Origin: Streptomyces galbus
GTDB taxonomy: Bacteria; Actinomycetota; Actinomycetes; Streptomycetales; Streptomycetaceae
Length of the DNA stretch: 64,000 nucleotides
NCBI RefSeq assembly: GCF_005280195.1
Contig: NZ_SZPR01000011.1
Span: 376,003 to 440,002, forward strand
Direction: 5' to 3'
The notes beneath the pieces were generated by a model that had not been told where the DNA came from, did no database searches, and saw nothing but the letters and a program-made list of their open reading frames with translations. Both the position numbers and the translations under genes were made by a program. This document shows, piece by piece, positions 32,683-41,799 of the stretch (its first letter is position 1; every line of letters begins with the position of its first letter).

Positions 32683-34731
32683 ATGACGGCCGAGCTGGTG
32701 CGGGGGCAGAACCACCCGCTCTCCCAGGCCCACCTCGAGATCAGGGTCTCGGCCGGCACGCCCGTCGTGGCCGCCGCGACGCTCGGCGACGAGGGCGGCA
32801 CCGTGCGGGGCGTCGAGTGGGTGGCCCACCCCGGCACGCCCACCCTGCCCGGCCTGGAGGTCTCCCGGCAGGCGGCCGCCGATCACCGTCTGGCGGTCGA
32901 CCTGGACGCGATGCCGGAGGCCGTGCACCGGGTGCACGTCCTGCTCTCCCTTCCGCAGGCGGGCGGCGGTCCGGTCCGCTTCGGCGCCGTCGCCGCCCCC
33001 TTCGTCGCCGTCACCGGCCTCGACGGCAGCGGGGTCGCCAGCTACACCATCACCGGCCTGGACAGCGAGTCGGCCGTCGTCGCCCTGGAGCTGTACCGGC
33101 GCCAGGGCGCCTGGAAGGTGCGGGCGGTCGGCCAGGGGTACGCGGGCGGACTCGCCGAGCTCCTGACCGACCAGGGCCTGCCGCAGGCCCGGCAGCTCGC
33201 CTCCGGCATCCACGAGGCCGTGGCCCAGGGGCTCGCCCGCTCGGTCCAGGCCCCGCCGCCGCGCACGGCCGACGGCGACCGGTCCCGGCAGACGGCCGCG
33301 TCCGCCCCCGGCCCGGATACGAGCGCCCCCACGCCGCACGGCACCCAGGGCCACCACAACGCCGTCGGGCCGTACACCACGCACGGCGCCCCCGGCTCCC
33401 CGTCCGTCCCGCCGGTCGCGGGCCCCGGGGCGGGCGACCCGTCCGGCCCGGCACCGACGGACCCGTCCACCTCCGGTCCCACCCCGCCGTCCGCCGGTCC
33501 CGCCACCGGCGGCCCGATCGACTACAGCCATCCGCGGCGCGGGACCTCGGCTCCGCCTCCGCCCCCGCCGACCGCGCCCCCGGCCGCTCCCGGGCAGCCC
33601 GCCCAGCCCGTCGCGGGCGACGCGACCGGCTGGTCCATGGAGGAGCGCCTCTACAACCAGATCTGGGGCATGTTCGAGGACCTGGCCCGCACGACGGCCG
33701 CCTACCGCAGCGCCGTCGACTTCGCCGAGTCGCGCCTGGAGAAGGAGATCGACCAGGTCCTGTCCGATCCGCGCAGCCGGATCGGCGGCCAGGGCGACGC
33801 GGCCCGCGAGGCGGCCCTCGCCCGCCAGACGCAGCTCGTCGACCAGGCCCGTCAGGCGCTCGACCGCGACCTGGCCCAGCTCGTCGCCGAGTCGGACGTC
33901 GTCGAGCCCGCGCTGCCGCCGGCCTTCGCCGGCTGGGACAACCCCGTGTGGCACTCCTACCGGGTGCCGATGGAGATCCCCATGGCCCTGCGCCTCGGCG
34001 ACCTCGGACTGCCCGAGAGCGACCGGCTGCGCATCCCGCTGCTGGTCCGGCTGCCGTTGGAGCGCGGCCTGTGGATCGACAGCGGGCGCACGGCGATGGC
34101 CGACGACGCCTTCGTCGACACCCACGAGCGGCGCCGCCTGGCCGTGGAGTCGGCGGTGGCGCACACGGCGCGGCTGCTCGCGGTGTACCCCGCGGACGAG
34201 TTCACCGTCCACGTCATCGACCCGGCGGGCTCGGGTGCCCAGGCGCTCGGACCGCTGGTGCACACCGGGGTGCTCGCGGGTCCTCCGGCGCGCGGCGCGG
34301 CCGGGGTCGCGGACGTCCTGGGCCGGCTGACGCAGCGCGTCGACCTGGTGCAGATGGCATTGCGCGGGGGCGTGGCGGACTCCCTGCCGCCCGACTTCGA
34401 CACCGCCCAGCAGTTGCTCGTCGTCAACGACTTCCCGCACGGCTTCGACGACCGTGCCGTGACCCAGCTGCGCTACCTCGCGGACGAGGGCCCGGCCGTC
34501 GGTGTGCACCTGATGATGGTGGCCGACCGGGAGGACGCCGCCGGTTACGGTCCGTTGCTGGATCCGCTGTGGCGTTCGCTGCTGCGCCTGACTCCCGTGC
34601 CCGACGACCATCTGGCCGATCCCTGGGTCGGCCACGCCTGGACGTACGAGCCGGCGCTCGTACCGCCCGGCAGCGCTGTGCTCGAGACGGTCCTGCGGCA
34701 GGTCGCAGCCGCCCGCACCAAGCGATCGTAA
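32683..34731 (+). CDS. TerD domain fused to an FtsK-like ATPase-type domain
   Basis: The 682-residue protein has a TerD domain (residues about 1-180: MTAELVRGQNHPLSQAHLEI, then RVHVLLSLPQAGG and YTITGLDSESAVVALELYRR), a Pro/Gly/Ser/Thr-rich linker (about 190-320), a coiled helical region (EERLYNQIWGMFEDLARTT, RLEKEIDQVL), and a C-terminal domain resembling FtsK/HerA ATPases (VHVIDPAGSG, QLLVVNDFPHGFDD, GVHLMMVADRED). The Walker A lysine is not present (LERGLWIDSGRTA), so ATP hydrolysis is doubtful. It starts 50 bases after terD and is likely co-transcribed. Confidence 0.8.
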   Translation: MTAELVRGQNHPLSQAHLEIRVSAGTPVVAAATLGDEGGTVRGVEWVAHPGTPTLPGLEVSRQAAADHRLAVDLDAMPEAVHRVHVLLSLPQAGGGPVRFGAVAAPFVAVTGLDGSGVASYTITGLDSESAVVALELYRRQGAWKVRAVGQGYAGGLAELLTDQGLPQARQLASGIHEAVAQGLARSVQAPPPRTADGDRSRQTAASAPGPDTSAPTPHGTQGHHNAVGPYTTHGAPGSPSVPPVAGPGAGDPSGPAPTDPSTSGPTPPSAGPATGGPIDYSHPRRGTSAPPPPPPTAPPAAPGQPAQPVAGDATGWSMEERLYNQIWGMFEDLARTTAAYRSAVDFAESRLEKEIDQVLSDPRSRIGGQGDAAREAALARQTQLVDQARQALDRDLAQLVAESDVVEPALPPAFAGWDNPVWHSYRVPMEIPMALRLGDLGLPESDRLRIPLLVRLPLERGLWIDSGRTAMADDAFVDTHERRRLAVESAVAHTARLLAVYPADEFTVHVIDPAGSGAQALGPLVHTGVLAGPPARGAAGVADVLGRLTQRVDLVQMALRGGVADSLPPDFDTAQQLLVVNDFPHGFDDRAVTQLRYLADEGPAVGVHLMMVADREDAAGYGPLLDPLWRSLLRLTPVPDDHLADPWVGHAWTYEPALVPPGSAVLETVLRQVAAARTKRS

Positions 34732-34802
34732 AGGGTTACTGAGCTGGGGTTTTGATCTTTCTTTTGCCAAGCACTTTACTCTTTCTTGGTCATTGGGGTA
34801 CT

Positions 34803-34953
34803 GTTGTCCGCACGGAGGGGAGTACTCCCTGACTGCGGCGCTCTCGTCAGTACGGATCACTGGGATCCCGGGACGCCGGCCCTAGCGGGTGGAAGAGACC
34901 TCCGGCAGCGCAACGACGCTGACTACCTGCCGTTACGTCCTGCCGGAGGCGCA
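34803..34953 (+). ncRNA. yybP-ykoY (manganese-type) riboswitch upstream of terC
   Basis: The leader carries the two conserved loops of this RNA class: GGGGAGTA at 34817-34824 and AGAGACC at 34894-34900. A basal stem pairs 34803-34816 (GTTGT and CGGA) with 34901-34914 (TCCG and GCAAC), with mismatches. The class is known to bind Mn2+ and often precedes terC and mntP genes. Beyond it, CCTCCGGCA (34899-34907) can pair with TGCCGGAGG (34941-34949), which contains the terC Shine-Dalgarno sequence. Because that hairpin uses the 3' strand of the basal stem, the two structures exclude each other. Confidence 0.85.
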
Positions 34954-35931
34954 GTGGATGTTTCCATGACCCTGTGGGTCCTGACGATCGTGGGCCTCGC
35001 CGCCCTGATCGCGGTCGACTTCTTCATCGGCCGCAAACCGCACGACGTGTCCCTCAAAGAGGCGGGCATCTGGACGGGCGTCTGGATCGCCCTCGCCGGA
35101 CTCTTCGGAGTCGGCCTGCTGCTCTTCGGCGGCGGCCAGCCCGCCGGCGAGTTCTTCGCGGGCTTCATCACCGAGAAGTCGCTGAGCGTCGACAACCTCT
35201 TCGTGTTCGTCCTGATCATGGCGAAGTTCGCCGTGCCCTCGCAGTACCAGCAGCGCGTCCTGCTCATCGGCGTGCTCATAGCGCTGGTCCTGCGGGCCGT
35301 GTTCATCGCCGCGGGCGCCGCCATCCTCGCCAGCTTCTCGTGGGTGTTCTACCTGTTCGGCGCGTTCCTCATCTGGACCGCCTGGAAGCTCATCCAGGAG
35401 GCGCGGGCCGACCAGGAGGACGAGGAGTTCGAGGAGAACAAGCTCCTGAAGGCCGTCGAGCGCAAGTTCGGCGTCGCCGACCGCTACCACGGCACCAAGC
35501 TGTGGATCCAGCAGAACGGCAAGCGGGTCATGACCCCGATGCTCGTCGTGATGCTCGCGATCGGCACCACGGACGTGCTGTTCGCGCTGGACTCGATCCC
35601 CGCGATCTTCGGTCTCACGCAGGACCCGTACATCGTGTTCACGGCCAACGCCTTCGCGCTGATGGGCCTCAGGCAGCTGTACTTCCTCATCGGCGGCCTG
35701 CTGAAGAAGCTGGTCCACCTCAGCTACGGCCTGTCGGTGATCCTCGGCTTCATCGGGGTGAAGCTCGTCCTGCACGCCCTGCACGAGTCCGGCGTCCACG
35801 TCCCCGAGATCAGCATCCCCGTCTCCCTCGGCGTGATCTGCTCCGTCCTGATCATCACCACGATCACCAGCCTGCGGGCCACGAAGAAGCAGGCGGCCGA
35901 GACCGCGCCCAAGGACCGCATCGACGTCTGA
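34954..35931 (+). CDS. TerC family metal-ion exporter
   Basis: The 325-residue membrane protein has about nine hydrophobic segments and the TerC motifs LIAVDFFIGRK, FFAGFITEKSLSVDNLFVFVLIM (quoted in part), TDVLFALDSIPAIFG and a long charged loop (QEDEEFEENKLLKAVER). TerC-type proteins such as Alx and YkoY export manganese; that role is supported here by the riboswitch. GTG 34954 was chosen because GGAGG (34945-34949) is 4 bases upstream and ATG 34966 is too far from it. Confidence 0.93.
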   Translation: MDVSMTLWVLTIVGLAALIAVDFFIGRKPHDVSLKEAGIWTGVWIALAGLFGVGLLLFGGGQPAGEFFAGFITEKSLSVDNLFVFVLIMAKFAVPSQYQQRVLLIGVLIALVLRAVFIAAGAAILASFSWVFYLFGAFLIWTAWKLIQEARADQEDEEFEENKLLKAVERKFGVADRYHGTKLWIQQNGKRVMTPMLVVMLAIGTTDVLFALDSIPAIFGLTQDPYIVFTANAFALMGLRQLYFLIGGLLKKLVHLSYGLSVILGFIGVKLVLHALHESGVHVPEISIPVSLGVICSVLIITTITSLRATKKQAAETAPKDRIDV

Positions 35932-35938
35932 GGAGTTC

Positions 35939-37180
35939 ATGGCCCAGCAGCAGGAACGCCAGGAGCGGCGCTCGGCGCCGGCCGATCGCCGCTCCGCGAG
36001 CACCGGCCACCCCTCGTCCACCGAACCCGCCACGAGCAGCCGGAGTGCGACCTCCGGGCCCCTCTGGGACGATCGCAGCATGATCGCTCGGCTCAGGTCG
36101 CTCACACAGCGGTGGACGTTCCTCGTGCCGGTGCTCGCGGTGGTCCTGCTGGTCCTCACCTGGGGACGCGACCTGCCCGGTGCGGTCGTCGCCGTCGTGA
36201 CGCTCGTCCTGGCCGGGGCGGTCCTGGCCGCCGTCCACCACGCCGAGGTGGTCGCCCACCGCGTGGGTGAGCCCTTCGGCTCCCTGGTGCTCGCCATCGC
36301 CGTCACGATCATCGAGGTCGCACTGATCGTGACCCTGATGGCGGACGGCGGGGACAAGAGCTCCACCCTCGCCCGGGACACCGTCTTCGCCGCCGTGATG
36401 ATCACCTGCAACGGTGTCGTCGGGCTCTCCCTCATCGCCGCGTCGCTGCGCCACGGCACGGCGGTCTTCAACCCCGAGGGCACCGGCGCGGCCCTCGCCA
36501 CGGTCGCCACCCTGGCCACGCTCAGCCTGGTGCTCCCGACGTTCACCACCAGCAAGCCGGGGCCGGAGTTCTCCACCGTCCAGCTCACCTTCGCGGCCCT
36601 GTCGTCGCTGATTCTCTACGGCCTGTTCGTGGCGACCCAGACCGTCCGGCACCGGGACTACTTCCTGCCCGTCACCCGGCAGGGCGAGGTCATCACGGGC
36701 GACGACCACGCCGGCGCGCCGTCCTCCCGGACCGCCCTGATCAGCCTCGTCCTGCTGGGGCTGGCGCTGATCGGCGTGGTGGGCCTCGCCAAGGGCGTCT
36801 CGCCCACCATCGAGTCGGGCGTGGAGGCGGCGGGACTGCACCAAGCGGTCGTCGGTGTGATCATCGCGCTGCTCGTGCTGCTGCCCGAGACCATCGCCGC
36901 CCTGCGCTCGGCCCGCCGCGACCGCGTGCAGACCAGCCTCAACCTCGCCCTCGGCTCCGCCATGGCCAGCATCGGCCTGACCATCCCGGCGGTCGCCCTG
37001 GCCTCCGTGTGGCTGTCCGGCCCGCTCGTGCTCGGCCTGGGCCCCACCCACATGGTGCTGCTCGCCCTGACGGTGGTGGTCAGCTCCCTGACCGTGGTCC
37101 CCGGCCGCGCCACACCCCTGCAGGGGGGCGTCCACCTCGTGCTGTTCGCGGCCTACCTGGAGCTGGCGATCAACCCGTAG
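35939..37180 (+). CDS. chaA: calcium/cation-proton antiporter (ChaA/CaX type)
   Basis: The 413-residue protein has about eleven membrane helices and the two antiporter alpha-repeats: HRVGEPFGSLVLAIAVTIIE with the following acidic residue, and LLVLLPETIAALRSARRDR with TSLNLALGSAMASIGLT. It should exchange Ca2+ (or another divalent cation) for protons. ATG 35939 has GAGGAG just upstream and gives a 46-residue polar N-terminal extension; the internal ATG at 36080 (MIARLRSL) is an alternative start with no ribosome binding site. It begins 7 bases after terC. Confidence 0.88.
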   Translation: MAQQQERQERRSAPADRRSASTGHPSSTEPATSSRSATSGPLWDDRSMIARLRSLTQRWTFLVPVLAVVLLVLTWGRDLPGAVVAVVTLVLAGAVLAAVHHAEVVAHRVGEPFGSLVLAIAVTIIEVALIVTLMADGGDKSSTLARDTVFAAVMITCNGVVGLSLIAASLRHGTAVFNPEGTGAALATVATLATLSLVLPTFTTSKPGPEFSTVQLTFAALSSLILYGLFVATQTVRHRDYFLPVTRQGEVITGDDHAGAPSSRTALISLVLLGLALIGVVGLAKGVSPTIESGVEAAGLHQAVVGVIIALLVLLPETIAALRSARRDRVQTSLNLALGSAMASIGLTIPAVALASVWLSGPLVLGLGPTHMVLLALTVVVSSLTVVPGRATPLQGGVHLVLFAAYLELAINP

Positions 37181-37213
37181 CCGAGCCACGGCGGGCCTGC
37201 GGCCCGGCTGACC

Positions 37214-38260
37214 TCAGTAGGTGACGGTGATCCGCCGGGACGGACCGTCGACGCGGATCGTGCCGCCGTAGGGGAGGACGAGCTGCGGGTCGGTGTGGCC
37301 GAAGTCCACGTCGAAGACGACCATCGTGTCCGGGGCGTACGCCCGCAGCGCGCGCAGGACCGCCTCGCGCTGGGCGGCGGCGTACCGGGCCCCCTCGTCG
37401 GGGCCGAGGGGCCGCTGGAAGGACCAGGTCTTGGGCCGGCCGACCAACAGGGCCGGGAAGCGCTGGAGCAGGCCGCGCTCACCCATGTTGCGCAGGGTGC
37501 GGAACACCTCCGTGTCGCTCGGCATCTCCTCCGAGGTCTCCAGCAGGAGCACGCCGCCGTCGTACACGGACAGGTCGTGGGACACCTCGCGGTCGGCCAT
37601 CAGCAGCATCGCCAGGATCTCCAGGCAACCGCCCCAGCTGCGGCCCTCCACCACCCGGTCGGCGTTCACCCAGCCCCAGCCGGTGCCGGGCCGCGTCTCC
37701 GGCTCGGCCGCGAAGGTCGCCGGGTCGGCCCAGTCGCCGTCCACATCACGCCAGCGGTCGGCGGGCCGCAGCTCGAAGACGCCCGGGGTGAACAGCGCGG
37801 CCCGCAGCGATTCCTCGGTCTGCGGATGCAGGGCACCGGGGCGTCCCAGGGCCGCCATCACGGTGGCGCCGTGGAAGCCGACGATGCCCGTGGCGTACAG
37901 GTAGGCCAGCAGGTTGGTGTTGTCGCTCATCCCGAAGAACGGCTTAGGACGGCTCCGGATCAGCTCCCGGTCCAGATACGGCAGCACCGTGATCTGGTCG
38001 TCGCCGCCGATCGACGCCATCACCGCCGTCACGTCCGGGTCGGCGAAAGCGGCGTGGATGTCCTCGGCGCGCTCGCGGGGCGTCGCCCCCATCGTGCGGG
38101 TGGCGGGGTATTCGACCGGCTCCAGCCCGTACACCGTGCGCAGCCGCTCCAGGCCCAGCTCGTAGGGGCGCGGGAAGAGCCCCGGCAGCCCGGCGGAGGG
38201 GGAGATGACGGCGATGCGGTCGCCGGGAGCGGGCTTGGGCGGGTGCTGGGGCGTCGTCAT
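37214..38260 (-). CDS. LD-carboxypeptidase, peptidase family S66
   Basis: The 348-residue protein matches S66 peptidases (LdcA/MccF): [15 protein letters not shown] at the N-terminus, [16 protein letters not shown], the nucleophile motif [17 protein letters not shown] with the serine in GMSD, and [11 protein letters not shown]. Family members cut the L,D bond between meso-diaminopimelate and D-alanine in peptidoglycan recycling, or inactivate peptide-nucleotide toxins; which applies is not visible. There is no signal peptide. Confidence 0.88.
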   Translation of the reverse strand: MTTPQHPPKPAPGDRIAVISPSAGLPGLFPRPYELGLERLRTVYGLEPVEYPATRTMGATPRERAEDIHAAFADPDVTAVMASIGGDDQITVLPYLDRELIRSRPKPFFGMSDNTNLLAYLYATGIVGFHGATVMAALGRPGALHPQTEESLRAALFTPGVFELRPADRWRDVDGDWADPATFAAEPETRPGTGWGWVNADRVVEGRSWGGCLEILAMLLMADREVSHDLSVYDGGVLLLETSEEMPSDTEVFRTLRNMGERGLLQRFPALLVGRPKTWSFQRPLGPDEGARYAAAQREAVLRALRAYAPDTMVVFDVDFGHTDPQLVLPYGGTIRVDGPSRRITVTY

Positions 38261-38366
38261 GCCGGGAGGCTACGGGCCCGCGCCCCCGCGGCGCACCGTG
38301 ATAAACCGGGGTCCGAGCAGCGGTCCGGTACGGCCGACCGCACCCATCCGACGGACCGGAGGAACC

Positions 38367-38840
38367 GTGCCCCGCACCCTGGCCAGCGCCCCGATCATGA
38401 TCCTCAACGGCCCCAACCTGAACCTGCTCGGGCAGCGCCAGCCGGAGATCTACGGCAAGGAGACGCTCGTGGACGTCGAGGCGCTGTGCGCCAGGACGGC
38501 GACCGCGCACGGCGGCACCGTGGACTTCCGCCAGTCCAACCACGAGGGCGAACTGGTCGACTGGATCCACGAGGCACGCCTGAACCACTGCGGCATCGTC
38601 ATCAACCCGGGCGCCTACTCGCACACCTCGGTGGCGATCCTGGACGCGCTCAACGCCTGCGACGGCCTGCCGGTGATCGAGGTCCACATCTCCAACATCC
38701 ACCGGCGCGAGTCGTTCCGGCACCACTCCTACGTCTCCCTGCGCGCCGACGGGGTCATCGCGGGGTGCGGGGTGCAGGGGTACGCGTTCGGCGTGGAGCG
38801 GGTGGCCGCGCTGGCGGGACCGGCGCTGGCCGAGGCGTGA
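38367..38840 (+). CDS. aroQ: type II 3-dehydroquinate dehydratase
   Basis: AroQ dehydrates 3-dehydroquinate to 3-dehydroshikimate in aromatic amino-acid synthesis. The 157-residue protein has [19 protein letters not shown] at the N-terminus with the catalytic tyrosine, [33 protein letters not shown] and [20 protein letters not shown] with the catalytic histidine. The length is typical of the dodecameric type II enzyme. GTG 38367 follows GGAGGAA. It is divergent from the LD-carboxypeptidase gene. Confidence 0.97.
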   Translation: MPRTLASAPIMILNGPNLNLLGQRQPEIYGKETLVDVEALCARTATAHGGTVDFRQSNHEGELVDWIHEARLNHCGIVINPGAYSHTSVAILDALNACDGLPVIEVHISNIHRRESFRHHSYVSLRADGVIAGCGVQGYAFGVERVAALAGPALAEA

Positions 38841-38926
38841 GCAGCTCCGCGGGCGCTCACCGCCTCCCGGGCGACGGGTGAGCACCTGAGCAGCCACCCC
38901 CCGGGCCCCCGCGACCCGACCGCCCC

Positions 38927-39679
38927 TTACAGCCGGCCGGCCTCCATGATCCGCCGCAGGAAGCGTCGCGTGCGCTCCTGCTGCGGGTCGCCGAACACCT
39001 GCTCGGCCGACCCGCGCTCCAGCACCACCCCGCCGTCCAGGAAGCACACCTGGTCGGCGACCTCCCGCGCGAAGCCCATCTCGTGCGTGGCCAGCACCAT
39101 CGTCATGCCGTCGGCCTTGAGGTCGCGGACGACGCCCAGCACCTCGCCGACCAGCTCGGGATCGAGGGCCGCGGTGATCTCGTCGAGCAGCAGCAGCCGC
39201 GGCCGGACCGCGAGGGCCCGCACGATCGCCACCCGCTGCTGCTGGCCGCCGCTCAGCCGGTCCGGGTACTCGTCCGCCTTCCCGGCGAGCCCCAGCCGCT
39301 CCAGCAGCTCACGCGCGTGTGCCTCGGCCTTCGCGCGCGGGACGCCGTGCACGCGGCGCGGGGCGAGCGTGATGTTCTCCAGCACGGTCATGTGCGGGAA
39401 GAGGTTGTACGCCTGGAACACCACGCCGATGCGGCGCCGTACCGCGTCCTGGTCGACGCGCGGGTCGGTGATCTCCTCGCCGTCCAGCCAGATCGCGCCG
39501 TCGTCGATGTCCTCCAGCAGGTTGGCGCAGCGCAGCAGCGTGGACTTGCCGGAGCCGGAGGCGCCGATCAGGGCCGTCACCGTGTGCGGCGCGACCTCCA
39601 GGTCGACGTCCCGCAGGACGACCGAGCCGCCGAAGGTCTTGCGGACCGACTCCATCCGCAGCACGGGCGCGTCGCTCAC
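38927..39679 (-). CDS. polar amino-acid ABC transporter, ATPase
   Basis: The 250-residue protein is a standard ABC ATPase of the polar amino-acid class: Walker [21 protein letters not shown]-loop VVFQAYNLFPHMTVLENITLAP (quoted in part), signature LSGGQQQRVAIVRALA, Walker B LLLLDEITAALDPE and the ATHEMGF switch histidine. It is the last of three overlapping genes; its GTG overlaps the permease stop as GTGA. Confidence 0.94.
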   Translation of the reverse strand: MSDAPVLRMESVRKTFGGSVVLRDVDLEVAPHTVTALIGASGSGKSTLLRCANLLEDIDDGAIWLDGEEITDPRVDQDAVRRRIGVVFQAYNLFPHMTVLENITLAPRRVHGVPRAKAEAHARELLERLGLAGKADEYPDRLSGGQQQRVAIVRALAVRPRLLLLDEITAALDPELVGEVLGVVRDLKADGMTMVLATHEMGFAREVADQVCFLDGGVVLERGSAEQVFGDPQQERTRRFLRRIMEAGRL

Positions 39680-40557
39680 AGTGCTCCTCCCTGGGCCTGC
39701 CGGCGGTCCATCCGGGCCGTCACCCAGTCCGTGAACCGCGTCATCGGGATGGTCAGCGCCACGAAGACCAGGCCCGCGACGATGTACGGCGTGTAGTTCA
39801 GGCTGCGGCCCACGATGATGTCCGCGGCCCGTACGGCGTCGATCGCGCCGCCGATGGACACGAGACCGGTGTCCTTCTGCAGGGACACCAGGTCGTTCAG
39901 CAGGGGCGGCACCTGGCGGCGCACCGCCTGCGGCAGCACGACGTGCCGCAGCGCCTGCCGGTTGGTCAGGCCCAGCGAGCGGGCCGCGGCGCGCTGCGAG
40001 GGGTGGACCGACTCGATGCCGGCGCGGAACACCTCGGCGACGTACGCCGAGTACGTCAGCGTCAGCGCCGTACCGCCGAGCAGCACCGGGTCGACGGTCA
40101 CGCCCTGGAGGCGCAGCGCCGGGACCCCGAGGACGACGATCATCAGGTTGATGATGAGCGGCAGTCCGCGGAAGAAGTCCGTGTAGGCCGCGGCGAGGGC
40201 GCGCAGCGGGAAGAACACCGGGCCGCGCAGGGTGCGCGCGATGGCGATGAGCATGCCGAGGACCAGCACGGCGGCGCCGCACACCAGCAGCAGCCGGACG
40301 TTCAGCCAGAGGCCCTCCAGGACCTTCGGGAACGCCTCGCGCGCGTAGTGGGCGTCGAAGAACGTCTCCCGGGTGCGCGGCCAGCCGGGCGCGTTGACGA
40401 CGACCAGGTACAACACGACGCCGGTGACGAGCGTCGACACGGCGGCGACGGCCGTGGCGCGGCGCGCACGCGTGCGACGGTACCGTTCGCGTTCCAGCCG
40501 CCGCGGCGACGGGACGTACGCGTCCCGTGCGCCGGACTGCTCGTCCGTCACGGTCAC
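39676..40557 (-). CDS. polar amino-acid ABC transporter, permease
   Basis: The 293-residue protein has an Arg-rich N-terminus, a first helix (AVAAVSTLVTGVVLYLVVV) and a long periplasmic-side loop, then four more helices forming the permease core. The family signature AYVAEVFRAGIESVHPSQRAAARSLGL (quoted in part) and the DFFRGLPLIINL start motif are clear. It overlaps both neighbours by GTGA junctions. The family normally imports amino acids such as glutamate, glutamine or basic amino acids. Confidence 0.93.
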   Translation of the reverse strand: MTVTDEQSGARDAYVPSPRRLERERYRRTRARRATAVAAVSTLVTGVVLYLVVVNAPGWPRTRETFFDAHYAREAFPKVLEGLWLNVRLLLVCGAAVLVLGMLIAIARTLRGPVFFPLRALAAAYTDFFRGLPLIINLMIVVLGVPALRLQGVTVDPVLLGGTALTLTYSAYVAEVFRAGIESVHPSQRAAARSLGLTNRQALRHVVLPQAVRRQVPPLLNDLVSLQKDTGLVSIGGAIDAVRAADIIVGRSLNYTPYIVAGLVFVALTIPMTRFTDWVTARMDRRQAQGGAL

Positions 40558-41441
40558 TTGAGCACCGGCGCGTCGACCGCGTCGGAGAGCCACTGCTGTT
40601 CCAGTCGGGCCAGCGTGCCGTCCTTGCGCAGGGCGTCGACGGCGGCCGTCACGCAGGAGGTCAGCGCGCTGCCCTTGTCGAGCACCAGGCCGAACTGCTC
40701 CGGCGTACCGGCCTTGTTCTCGAACTGGCCGACGATGGTGCCGTCGGTCACCTCGGCGGCGGTGATGTAGAAGGCGGTCGGCAGGTCGGTGACGATGGCG
40801 TCGACCTGGCCGTTCTTCAGCGCGGACTTGGCCTGGTCGTTCTTGGCGTAGACCGCCGCCTGCCGGGTGGGCCGCACGACGTCGTCGATGTAGTCCAGGC
40901 TCGTGGTGCCGACCTGGGCGCCCAGCTTGAGGCCCTTGAGGTCCGCGATGCTCTTCGCCCGCGCGGCCTTCGTGCCCTTCAGCGCGATGACCGCCTGGCG
41001 CACGTCGTAGTAGCCGGAGGAGAAGTCGACGGCCTTCTTGCGCTCGTCGCTGATGGACACCTGGTTGATGTCGAAGTCGAAGGTCTTCTCGCCGGGCGCG
41101 AACGCCTTGTTGAACGGCACGCTCTGCCAGACGACGGCGCTCTTGCCGTACCCGAGCCGCTGGGCCACGGCGTAGGCCACGGCCGACTCGTAGCCCTGGC
41201 CGTTGGCGGGCTTGTCGTCCTTGAACCACGGCTCGTACGCCGGTTCGTCGGTGGCGACGGTCAGCTTGCCGGAGGTCCGGGTGGCCAGCTTGCCCGGGGC
41301 GCAGGCGGTGCTCGCGGTCGTTCCGGAGGGCGAGGCGCTCGTCGACTCCTCGGGCTGCGGGGCGCAGCCGGCAGCGGTGGCGAGCAGGGCGACGGTGACG
41401 GCGACGACGGCACGGCGCGGTGCGCGTGGAGCAGGGTGCAT
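40554..41441 (-). CDS. polar amino-acid ABC transporter, substrate-binding lipoprotein
   Basis: The 295-residue product has a signal peptide with lipobox LLATAAGC (cysteine at about residue 26), a Ser/Thr-rich linker, and the family 3 solute-binding fold: TVATDEPAYEPWF, GYESAVAYAVAQRLG, FDFDINQVSISDERKKAVDFS (quoted in part) and VDAIVTDLPTAFYI. It should bind an amino acid; the exact ligand is not readable. This is the first gene of the three-gene transporter unit. Confidence 0.93.
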   Translation of the reverse strand: MHPAPRAPRRAVVAVTVALLATAAGCAPQPEESTSASPSGTTASTACAPGKLATRTSGKLTVATDEPAYEPWFKDDKPANGQGYESAVAYAVAQRLGYGKSAVVWQSVPFNKAFAPGEKTFDFDINQVSISDERKKAVDFSSGYYDVRQAVIALKGTKAARAKSIADLKGLKLGAQVGTTSLDYIDDVVRPTRQAAVYAKNDQAKSALKNGQVDAIVTDLPTAFYITAAEVTDGTIVGQFENKAGTPEQFGLVLDKGSALTSCVTAAVDALRKDGTLARLEQQWLSDAVDAPVLK

Positions 41442-41799
41442 GGCGGGAGATTGACACCCGGGGTCCCGTTTGTCGAGGTCATGCGATCATCTGTCCGCAT
41501 GGTGGGAACGGGTGTTGCGGCCGTGTGAACGCCGGCCGCCCGGGCCGCCGGCCGAGGGCGGGGGATGAGGTGGACCGGCGGCCCTGCCGAGCGGGAGCCG
41601 TCATCCCGCGCGGGGCTCCCCCCAGTCGACCGCGTGACGGCCCGCGAGGGGAGCGCGCGTGGACCACCGGCGCGTGCGCGCGCTTCACACGGGGCGCGCG
41701 TACGGCGGTTGACCACCCCCGCGCGCCGGCGTCACCGGCCGCGCGCACCCCGCCGCCGACGGGCGCCTTTGCACGACCAGTCACACGGCGCCCGGTGCG
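41442..41799. other. gene-free interval upstream of the ABC transporter operon
   Basis: This 358-base gap holds no supported gene. It contains two imperfect copies of a unit ending CACCACCCCCGCGCG (near 41714-41733 and 41800-41815), both after a TCACACGG start. The promoter of the lipoprotein gene is expected near its left end but I cannot locate it clearly. Confidence 0.5.

Noticed and set aside
41420..41799. Small coding region in the gap between the ABC transporter and the MBL gene
   Set aside because: The open frames are Arg/Pro-rich without a ribosome binding site or domain, typical of non-coding high-G+C DNA.
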